A stretch of 64,000 nucleotides of DNA from positions 62,001 to 126,000 of the forward strand of contig JACRKC010000115.1 in NCBI GenBank assembly GCA_016235555.1, given 5' to 3'. The DNA is from Verrucomicrobiota bacterium. GTDB taxonomy: Bacteria; Verrucomicrobiota; Verrucomicrobiia; Opitutales; Opitutaceae. Shown here in pieces: positions 8,901 to 15,011 of the stretch. A model generated the notes under the pieces. That model was not told the origin of the DNA, searched no databases, and worked only from the letters and a program-made list of their open reading frames with translations. Within the stretch, counting starts at the first letter, position 1; each line of letters starts with the position of its first letter. A program made the position numbers and the translations under genes.

Positions 8901-9544
8901 AGCCGGAAATAGCCGGCCTCGTCGGTAAAGGTCTCGAGCACCGTGCCCACCACGGTGACGCGGGCTTTCTCGAGAAAGACACCCGTGGAGAGATTGGAGA
9001 CGCGGCCGGCGATCGCACCGGCGCTTTCTGCCGCGTGGGCGGCCGGTGCGACCGCCAACGCGAGCCAGACGGCGAGTGCGGCGATGGGGTTCCTGGGTTT
9101 CATGGTGGGCCTTGGGTTGGGGGTGGACGGGGATGGGGCTGGGAGGGGGCTGGCGGCGGGCACGATTTTCGCGGCCGGCCGGACGACAAGCAGCGCACCG
9201 GTGCCCGGATCCTCGACGACGGTCAGGCCGGTGCCGGCGATCAGGCGGTCGAGCGCCGCGCGCGGGGGCATCTCGCCCTGCACGGCGGGCGTCACGATCC
9301 CTCCGAGCGTGTCGGCGAGAAAGACGATCTGGCGGCCCGACTGCTCGGCAAACTCGGCCAGCGTGCGGGCGGCCGGGCCGGGCCGCAGATCGAACCGCAG
9401 CTCCGCCTCGCCGGGCGCCGGGGTGTCGGCGGCGCGCGCGGCGGGGAACGCGGCGAATGGGGTGAGCATGGCCAGGCGGAACAGCACGGGGAGCAAGGCG
9501 GGCCTCCCCAAGACGCGGCGGCGTGCGAAAGGGGTTATGCGCAC
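5990..9544 (-). CDS. TonB-dependent receptor with N-terminal STN signalling domain
   Basis: An outer-membrane receptor of about 1184 residues. After an N-terminal signal region (through FPAARAAD) comes an STN domain at about residues 42-128, then a proline-rich linker. A second, complete signal-peptide-like stretch follows, MKPRNPIAALAVWLALAV (internal ATG at 9103). Next are a carboxypeptidase-regulatory-like fold (GAIAGRVSNLSTG...), a plug with ITLGGFDLAS and EVAYTPTPEITGSALAGSVN, and a beta-barrel ending in phenylalanine (FGVKGSF), the BAM recognition end. A GTG start at 9544 is proposed, 13 bases after the FecR stop; an upstream TTG would overlap FecR. An STN domain next to sigma and FecR genes marks a receptor that signals its own induction. 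The ligand is unknown, presumably a glycan fragment. The internal signal sequence suggests fusion of an STN module onto a complete receptor gene. Confidence 0.88.
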   Translation of the reverse strand: MRITPFARRRVLGRPALLPVLFRLAMLTPFAAFPAARAADTPAPGEAELRFDLRPGPAARTLAEFAEQSGRQIVFLADTLGGIVTPAVQGEMPPRAALDRLIAGTGLTVVEDPGTGALLVVRPAAKIVPAASPLPAPSPSTPNPRPTMKPRNPIAALAVWLALAVAPAAHAAESAGAIAGRVSNLSTGVFLEKARVTVVGTVLETFTDEAGYFRLDQVPAGPVKMKVFFTGLVAHTEEVTVAAGRIAQRDIGLDAYQGRAGAPGGPIVSLAKYVVSTTKEMDGAAIAINEQRFAPNIVTVVAADEFGSMAEGNVAEFMKFLPGITMNVGESGDANTVSINGVSSANVPITLGGFDLASANQYFGTGTGREVNLDQVSLNSIARIEVAYTPTPEITGSALAGSVNMVPRSAFERSRPLFTGSAFLMMRDSEKTFKKTPGPGRTPTRKIHPGFDFSYIVPVNKRFGFTLSGGTSTNYTTEDVIVRDWRGLGQATTGLVATGTQYPDTIPGRPYLSRFSVDVDTKVTRRASIGATIDFKLTPYDTISFSFQYANNTSMTNGRRINFRLVRIEPGDFSPTSVRGTGNVGLQGGDYHFNGTTSMPGLTYRHNGPIWKTEAGVGLSHATGHHRDVSKGTFNDTNAIRDNVRLAFNDIDYLRPATITVADATTGAPVDPYDIRNYFLGGANSIEREGVDTKRSAFANLRRDFNARVPVSLKAGLDVRQTLRDFRNPTVSRTHVGADGRANTADDNAIVVLDESISQRIPPYGFPRVQWIDNVDFYDLYRANPTHFTSNAVTAHNNATNSSKYAEEIISSAYLRSDVQLLERRLKLVGGVRAEQTNVKAEGRLLDPTRNYARDSGGRVILEANGTPQLIAPAGSLAAAQLTSIERGLKARKEYLRWFPSLNASFNLRDNLIARAGHYWSVGRPNFNQYAGALNLPDTERLPSSTNRISVANAGIKAWSAKTSKVTLEYYFERVGLVSLGAFRRDFENFFGATVFQATPDFLALYSLDPDVYGDYEVTTQHNLSSRVRMTGVDFNYKQALTFLPHWARGVQVFANASAQRATGDGADNFSGYVPRTYSWGTSLSREKYKLRANWNYRGRARNTLITGRSIEPGTFRWDSKRLYLDLSGEYALGRRLALFANLRNVLDAGTDNNRAGPSTPPHAEINVREFWGSLWTFGVKGSF

Positions 9545-9557
9545 GGCGAAAATATTT

Positions 9558-10607
9558 TCAGCGGGCCGGGTGGAGCAGCAGCTCAAACTCGCCGCGGCGC
9601 TCGACGACGACGGCGCCGCCGCTCTCGAGCAGGCGCACGAAGCCCTCGGCGTTGTCCGCGGCGAACGTGCCGCCGATCGGCCGCCCGGCCAGCGCGGGAT
9701 CGGTCACGGTGAGCTGGAGGCGGTTACGGCGGTTGAACTGCGCCACGACTTCACGCAGCGGCGTCTCGGCGAAGACGAGCCTGCGTTCCTGCCAGGCGAG
9801 CGCGGCTCGCACGACCTCGGGGGCGATCTTTTCCACCACGGGCTGCGCGAGCGCCGGGCCGGCGCGGGGCTCGGCGTTGGGCACGATCACGCGCTCGCTC
9901 GCGGCGAGGAGCGTGGGCGGCGCCGCGGGTGCGTTGGCCGCGGCCGGGCGCGCGAGCGCGACCTTGCCCTCGGTGACCAGCACCTCGACCGACTCGGCGC
10001 CGAGGCGGACATTGAACGCCGTGCCCACGGCGCGCACCGCCACAGCCCCCGCGGCGACGACAAACGGCCGCGCCGCGTCGGGCGCGACCGTGAAGTGCGC
10101 CTCGCCCGCGAGCAGCGCGACGCGGCGCTCGCCGGGCGCGAAGTCCACGCGCAGCCGCGTGCTGCCGTTGAGCTCGACCACGGAGCCGTCGTCGAGCACG
10201 GCGCGCTCGAAGCCGCCGGCCGAGGTCGCGAGGCTGCGCGCCGCCTCGGGCGCCGACGCCCGCGGCCACCAGACCGCCGCGGCCAGCGCGGCGGCCGCGA
10301 CCAGCCCGCCGGCGATCCACCCTGGACCCAACCGGTGCCGGGGCGGAATGGAGGTCGGGGTGACGCGCGCGGCCCGCGGAAACGGCACCACGGGCGGCTG
10401 CAGCGCGTCGCGCACGCCGGGCATACGGGCCATGAGCGCGGCGGCCCGCTCCAGACGCGCGACGGCGGCGGCGTGGCGCGGATCGGCGCGGCGCCACGCC
10501 TCGAACTCGCGCGCCTGCGCGGCGGTGAGGCCCTCGTCACGTTGCACGAGCCACTCGGCCGCGATCTCCTCGATCTCGTCGGCCTGACCGTCGGGCGGCG
10601 CGCTCAT
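9558..10607 (-). CDS. FecR-family anti-sigma regulator
   Basis: A 349-residue inner-membrane protein. Residues 1-90 form the cytoplasmic DUF4880-type segment (EIAAEWLVQRDEGLTAAQ, WRRADPRHAAAVARLERA). One membrane helix lies near 105-125 (WIAGGLVAAAALAAAVWW). The periplasmic FecR domain follows (VLDDGSVVELNGSTRLRVDF, VRAVGTAFNVRLG, VEVLVTEGKVAL), and the C-terminal part has an STN-like fold (FAETPLREVVAQFNRRN). Such proteins hold the partner ECF sigma factor and release or activate it when the STN domain of the loaded receptor touches them. The ATG overlaps the sigma stop as ATGA, so translation is coupled. The receptor gene follows after 13 bases. Confidence 0.93.
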   Translation of the reverse strand: MSAPPDGQADEIEEIAAEWLVQRDEGLTAAQAREFEAWRRADPRHAAAVARLERAAALMARMPGVRDALQPPVVPFPRAARVTPTSIPPRHRLGPGWIAGGLVAAAALAAAVWWPRASAPEAARSLATSAGGFERAVLDDGSVVELNGSTRLRVDFAPGERRVALLAGEAHFTVAPDAARPFVVAAGAVAVRAVGTAFNVRLGAESVEVLVTEGKVALARPAAANAPAAPPTLLAASERVIVPNAEPRAGPALAQPVVEKIAPEVVRAALAWQERRLVFAETPLREVVAQFNRRNRLQLTVTDPALAGRPIGGTFAADNAEGFVRLLESGGAVVVERRGEFELLLHPAR

Positions 10608-11167
10608 GCGGACGACTCCTTCGCCGCAGGCGGCGGCTCGCGCAGCAGGCCGCGGGCGGCGAAGTGCGCGGCGCAACGGCGCAGGCCCTTGGCGAGCTGC
10701 ACCTTCACGGTCTCGACCGAGATGCCGAGCTGCGCGGCGATCTCCTTGTGGGAAAGTCCCTCGAGGTGGCGGAGCATGACGACTTGGCGGCAGCGTTCGG
10801 GCAAGGCGCGGACGGCCTCGGTCAGGATCGCGAGCTCCTGCTGGTGGTTGAGGGTGGCGGCGGCATCGGGTGTCGCCTCCAAGACGCACGACTCGCCGAA
10901 ATCGGTTATCGCAATCGTCGGCGCCACGCCGCGGCGGCGCAGGGCGTCGAGCGCGAGATTGCGCGCCGCGGCGAAGAGCAGGGCCTTGGCGGACTGCACC
11001 GCGCCGCGCTCCCGCTGCCGCAGCACGCGGGCAAACGCCTCCTGCACGAGGTCGTCGTGATCGGACAAAGTGGGAAACCGCGACAGCAGCCACGCGTGTA
11101 ATTTGGGCCCATGCGGCAACACCTGCCCGGCAAACCAACGCGCGGTCTCGGGGTCGGCGGGCGGCAT
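10604..11167 (-). CDS. ECF RNA polymerase sigma factor, FecI-like
   Basis: About 187 residues. Region 2 shows FPTLSDHDDLVQEAFARVL and ALLFAAARNLALDALRRR. Region 4 shows ALPERCRQVVMLRHLEGLS, then HKEIAAQLGISVETVKVQL, a helix-turn-helix for the -35 element. It should direct transcription of the receptor operon when FecR relays a signal. The start is uncertain: ATG at 11167 gives a normal family length, while an in-frame TTG at 11254 would touch the end of the upstream oxidoreductase gene. It overlaps the FecR gene by 4 bases. Confidence 0.92.
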   Translation of the reverse strand: MPPADPETARWFAGQVLPHGPKLHAWLLSRFPTLSDHDDLVQEAFARVLRQRERGAVQSAKALLFAAARNLALDALRRRGVAPTIAITDFGESCVLEATPDAAATLNHQQELAILTEAVRALPERCRQVVMLRHLEGLSHKEIAAQLGISVETVKVQLAKGLRRCAAHFAARGLLREPPPAAKESSA

Positions 11168-11250
11168 GGCGGGGGCGGACGCGTAGGGCGCGCTGGAGCA
11201 GTTGAAGGGCGGGACCAACGCACGCTGAAAAAGCCGTGGCGAAGCGTCGT

Positions 11251-12708
11251 TCAAACCTCCGCCTCGCCCGGCACGACAAACGGCTTGCGGTATTCGCGCG
11301 TCAGGAGCGCATTCGCGCGCGGCTGGTTCACGAAGACCTCGCGCTCCGGGTGGAGTTGGAGCGGCGCACCGAGGGTCAGCGGAGTTTTCGCGAGGTCCAC
11401 GTTGTTTTCGCGCAGGTGCGCGACGGTGCGTCCCAAGGCTTCGCGCGCGGCGTCACGAGCGGTGAGCCTGCCCAGTTCGCCGCCGATCTCCGCGGGCGTC
11501 GCGCCGCGGCCAAGCCGCCACGAGATGTTGCCGAGGTGGCAGAGCGCGCTCGACTGGTGGCCCTCGAGGATCTCGGCGTTGAGCTCGGCGCGGTTGCGGC
11601 TGCGCACGGCCTGCAGGAAGTTCGCGAAGTGGCTCGCGGTCTTGCCGGGAAACGTGCGGACGAGCCTGCCATCGCGATCGAACAGCGACGTGCCGGCGAT
11701 GAAGCCCTCGGTGCCCTCGAAGATCCAGCTGCCCTTGAAGTCGGGCCACTCGGCGCGGAACTTGGCGGTCTTCAGCCCGCGCGTCTCCGACACGATCGTC
11801 TTGTCGCCAAAGTCGAACACGCAGACCTGCGTGTTGGGTGTCTCGCCCGCGTCGGCGTAGCCGAGCCGTCCGCCGAAACTCACGACCGAGCGACCCAGCC
11901 CGGTCACGCCCAGACCCCAGCGGCAGATGTCCAGCGAGTGAACGTTGTTGTTGCCCAGCTCGCCGTTGCCGGTGTCCCAGAACCAATGCCAATCGTAGTG
12001 GAAACGCGGACGCGTCAGCGGACCCATGGGCGCGGGACCGGCAAAGAGGTTGTAGTCCACGGCGGCGGGAATCTCGAACCTGCCCGGCGCGCCGATGGAG
12101 CCGCGGCCGCCGTAGATGATGCTGCGCGCCAGCTTCACCTGACCCAGCCGGCCTTGCTTGATGTAGTCGACGGCCGCGGCGAGCGCACCGTTGGATCGGT
12201 TCTGGGTTCCGCCCTGGCAGATGCGCCCGGTCTTGCGCGCCACCTGCACGATTCGCCGGCCTTCGCTCACGTTGTGGCTGACGGGCTTCTCCACATAGGC
12301 GTCCTTGCCCGCCTGCATGGCCCAGATGGCGGCAAGCGCATGCCAGTGGTTGGGTGTCGCGATGAAAACCGCGTCGACCTCCCGGTCGTCGAAGATGCGC
12401 CGCATGTCCTGCACGGCCTTCGGCGCGCGGCCCTGCTGCTTCTCCACGGTGGCGGCTAATTCCGCAGCGAGATCGCGGTCGGGATCGCAGACATGGGTGA
12501 TCTCGCAGTCCTTGATCCGCGCGAGTTCCTGCGCGTGCTGTTTGCCGCGGATGCGGCAACCGAGGATGGCGACGCGGATGCGGTCGCTCGGGCTGCCCGG
12601 AGTTTTCTCCTGCGCGCGGGCTGGAGACGGGACAGCCGCGGCTGCGGCCACCGCAGCGGCGGCGAGCATGGAGTCTTCGAGGAAACGGCGGCGAGTGAGG
12701 TTTTTCAT
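11251..12708 (-). CDS. Tat-exported Gfo/Idh/MocA oxidoreductase (I)
   Basis: A 485-residue protein with a twin-arginine signal (LTRRRFLEDSMLAAAAVAAA). A Rossmann domain follows (IRVAILGCRIRGKQHAQEL, slightly off the GxGxxG pattern), with the EKP motif in GKDAYVEKPVSHN, ATPNHWHALAA, and a C-terminal alpha/beta domain with LDICRWGLGV and a long PxW/HWDxGNGE-type loop (DTGNGELGNNNVHSLD). These enzymes use a tightly bound NAD(H) for sugar redox or redox-assisted glycoside cleavage (as in GH109). Export by Tat with bound cofactor is known for the family. It lies directly upstream of the sigma/FecR/receptor set and downstream of an esterase-like gene. The substrate is unknown. Confidence 0.88.
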   Translation of the reverse strand: MKNLTRRRFLEDSMLAAAAVAAAAAVPSPARAQEKTPGSPSDRIRVAILGCRIRGKQHAQELARIKDCEITHVCDPDRDLAAELAATVEKQQGRAPKAVQDMRRIFDDREVDAVFIATPNHWHALAAIWAMQAGKDAYVEKPVSHNVSEGRRIVQVARKTGRICQGGTQNRSNGALAAAVDYIKQGRLGQVKLARSIIYGGRGSIGAPGRFEIPAAVDYNLFAGPAPMGPLTRPRFHYDWHWFWDTGNGELGNNNVHSLDICRWGLGVTGLGRSVVSFGGRLGYADAGETPNTQVCVFDFGDKTIVSETRGLKTAKFRAEWPDFKGSWIFEGTEGFIAGTSLFDRDGRLVRTFPGKTASHFANFLQAVRSRNRAELNAEILEGHQSSALCHLGNISWRLGRGATPAEIGGELGRLTARDAAREALGRTVAHLRENNVDLAKTPLTLGAPLQLHPEREVFVNQPRANALLTREYRKPFVVPGEAEV

Positions 12709-12753
12709 TGGGGAGCGAGTGGTGATGGAGGGAGACGGCGGAGAGAAATTTCC

Positions 12754-13926
12754 CTACTTGGCGGCGGCCGTTGCGGCGGTGACGGGGCCGAGCACGAGCT
12801 CCAGAAACTGGAACGCCTGCTCGTTCGACTCCGCGTTCGGCGAATGCTCCGGGCGGTTCGTCATCGCCACCCGGTTCTTGTAGCCGAGGAAATGATTCAC
12901 CGCGACCGCGTGGTTGAGCGCGACCCAGCGGGCGGGGAAATCCTCCGCGCCGCCGGAGACGAGAAACGGCCGCGGGGCCATCAGCGCGTGCAGCTCGTGC
13001 AAGTCGCGTCCGCTTTCGAAGATCGTCTGGTAGGCGCCGGTGCGCGGGTTGTCGGGTTTGACGAGGCCTGGCTTCCGCCCGGCGTTCGGGTCGAAGCCCA
13101 GATACCACGGCTCCCAGTAGTTCACGTTGCCGCGCGCCTCGTCGAAGACCACGCCGCCATCCGACCACACGCCGCAGGCGAATTTCTCGTGGAGGCACGA
13201 CGCGAACATCGCCCACTTGCCACCATACGAATGCCCCATCACCCCGATGCGCGCCGGATCAACCTCGGGCCGCTGGGCCAGCGCCGTGTGGCAATTGGCC
13301 GCGATGTAGGCGAGGTAGCTCAAAGGCTGGCAGCGCACCCCGCTGACGAGCCGCTGGCGCGCGTCGCCGCCCGGCGATCCGATGGCGAGCGTGACGAAAC
13401 CGCGCCGCGCGAGCTGCAGCGCGAAGTCGCGATCCTTGCCGCGACTGCCCTCCGTCATCATCTTCTGGGCTTGCCCTTCCATCGGGCCTTGGTAGGCGAT
13501 GCTCACTTCGGGCACGTAGTAGGGCACGAGCACGGCCGGCCGCGGTGCATGGCCCGCCGGCACGAGCAAGAACCCGTGCTGCATCGCCCCGGCCGCGACC
13601 TCGATCCGCACGCGATGCTGGCTGATGCCGCCGCGGTTTTCCGTCTCCAAAAACTCCAGCTTCGGCCGGGCGAGCAGCTCCGGCCACGGCCCCATCTGGC
13701 CATGCCAGTATTTCAGAATCTCCGCGCGGCGCGCGGGCCACTCCGCCGGCGACGCCACCGGGCGGCCGTCGTGGAATTTCAGCGGTGACGCATATCTGCC
13801 GAGCTGCCCGGCAAACTCCGCCGGCGGCGTGAAAAACGACTGGAGCTTTGCGGAAAGGCGTTCGGCGGTTTCCGCCGCGCCGCACTGCACGGCGCAAGCC
13901 AGCAGCGGGATGAACAAAACTCTCAT
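12754..13926 (-). CDS. Secreted alpha/beta hydrolase, sugar esterase-like
   Basis: A 390-residue secreted protein (signal MRVLFIPLLACAVQCGA). The catalytic serine lies in GHSYGGKWAMFA, a likely acid follows APRPFLVSGGAEDF, and the histidine is in RPEHSPN. The N-terminal part (WPARRAEILKYWHGQMGPWP) is shared by many Verrucomicrobiota and Planctomycetes hydrolases annotated as acetyl xylan esterase or glucuronoyl esterase-like. The GHSYGGK pattern and the FASCLHEKFACGVWSDGG segment fit enzymes that remove acyl or uronoyl esters from cell-wall glycans, but I cannot choose between CE7- and CE15-like chemistry. It is 45 bases upstream of the Tat oxidoreductase gene in the same direction. Confidence 0.8.
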   Translation of the reverse strand: MRVLFIPLLACAVQCGAAETAERLSAKLQSFFTPPAEFAGQLGRYASPLKFHDGRPVASPAEWPARRAEILKYWHGQMGPWPELLARPKLEFLETENRGGISQHRVRIEVAAGAMQHGFLLVPAGHAPRPAVLVPYYVPEVSIAYQGPMEGQAQKMMTEGSRGKDRDFALQLARRGFVTLAIGSPGGDARQRLVSGVRCQPLSYLAYIAANCHTALAQRPEVDPARIGVMGHSYGGKWAMFASCLHEKFACGVWSDGGVVFDEARGNVNYWEPWYLGFDPNAGRKPGLVKPDNPRTGAYQTIFESGRDLHELHALMAPRPFLVSGGAEDFPARWVALNHAVAVNHFLGYKNRVAMTNRPEHSPNAESNEQAFQFLELVLGPVTAATAAAK

Positions 13927-13945
13927 GGCCGTCTTCTCCGCGGGA

Positions 13946-14953
13946 TCAGTCCTTCAGCTTCGCGGCGGCGTCCGTCCGCGCCTTTGCGAGCACCTCGGCG
14001 AGCGCGACGGCGGCCCCGCCCCGGCGCTTGCTCTCGTCCGCGGCCTCCATGAACGCAAAAATCTCGATCGTCTCCTCCGGGCTGACGGGGGATTTGCCGG
14101 TCTTGAAGAAGCGCGCGATCTCGCGGCAGAGCTCCTCGTAGCCGGCGCCCTTTTCAACCTGCACGATGGATTTCGTGCCGAAGATCGTCGCGCCAAACGA
14201 AGCCTTGCCCTTATGGATGCCGCGGTAGGTGCCGACGCGCCCGTCCTTCCACACGCCTGTCACGAAATCCGTTTCCTTCGTCACGCCGCGGCTGACGGTT
14301 TCGCAGCCGGTGCCCAGCAGCACGAACAGCGGCTCGATGCCGTGGAGGCCGTAGAAGAAAAGGTCCGGTGTCCCCGCCGAGTGCGAGCACGGTCCCCAGG
14401 TCGCGGCGCCAAGGATGGGTCCGATCGCGTCGCTCGTCACCGCCTTCTGGATATCCGCGGTGAACCGGAGCGACGAGCTCGAGAAGACCGGCACGCTGTG
14501 CCGCTTCGCCAGCCCGAAGATCGCGATGGCGTCCGCGAGCGAGCCGGCGACGGGCTTGTCGATCCACAGCGGCTTGCCCGCCTTGATCACCGGGATGGCC
14601 TCCTGCAGGTGGATCCGGCCGTCCACGCTCTCGAGCATCACCACGTCGACCTTGGCCAGCAGCGCGGGGATCGAGTCCACGATCTCGACGCCGCGACCGC
14701 GGATTTGCTCGGTGAACCGGGCGACGCGGTCGCGGCTGGCGGGCAGGTCGGTGCCGCCGGGATAGCCGGCGACGACCTTGAAGCCGGCGAGATCGCCGGT
14801 GGCCTTGGGGTTGTTGAAGAGGCCGGCGAAGGCCGGCACGTGCGATGTGTCCAAGCCGATCATGCCGATGCGGATGGGCTGCGCAGCGGGGTCTTGGGCG
14901 CACACGACCGTGCCGAGGCCGAGGCAGGCAAGCGGGAGGAGGAGTTTGTTCAT
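13946..14953 (-). CDS. Secreted Gfo/Idh/MocA oxidoreductase (II)
   Basis: A 335-residue protein with a Sec signal peptide (MNKLLLPLACLGLGTVVCA). The Rossmann segment is IRIGMIGLDTSHVPAFAGL; the usual EKP becomes WIDKPVAGSLADA, so the catalytic lysine is kept. C-terminal domain: THE-like loop GIEPLFVLLGTGCETV. The start at 14953 opens the signal peptide; sequence further upstream is not coding-like. The GLDTSH variant is a recognisable subgroup in PVC bacteria, of unknown substrate. Its first 34 residues are closely similar to those of the M14 peptidase at 663-1859. It sits between the two-barrel lipoprotein gene and the esterase gene. Confidence 0.85.
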   Translation of the reverse strand: MNKLLLPLACLGLGTVVCAQDPAAQPIRIGMIGLDTSHVPAFAGLFNNPKATGDLAGFKVVAGYPGGTDLPASRDRVARFTEQIRGRGVEIVDSIPALLAKVDVVMLESVDGRIHLQEAIPVIKAGKPLWIDKPVAGSLADAIAIFGLAKRHSVPVFSSSSLRFTADIQKAVTSDAIGPILGAATWGPCSHSAGTPDLFFYGLHGIEPLFVLLGTGCETVSRGVTKETDFVTGVWKDGRVGTYRGIHKGKASFGATIFGTKSIVQVEKGAGYEELCREIARFFKTGKSPVSPEETIEIFAFMEAADESKRRGGAAVALAEVLAKARTDAAAKLKD

Positions 14954-15011
14954 GGGAGGGATGACGAACGGGCCCGATTGAGCGGCGCGTTGTCCGCAGG
15001 GTATTGCTTGT

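Noticed and set aside
9558-11279. A 573-residue sigma/FecR fusion
   Set aside because: The extra N-terminal part is an out-of-frame reading of the sigma gene; the real FecR starts at 10607, overlapping the sigma stop.
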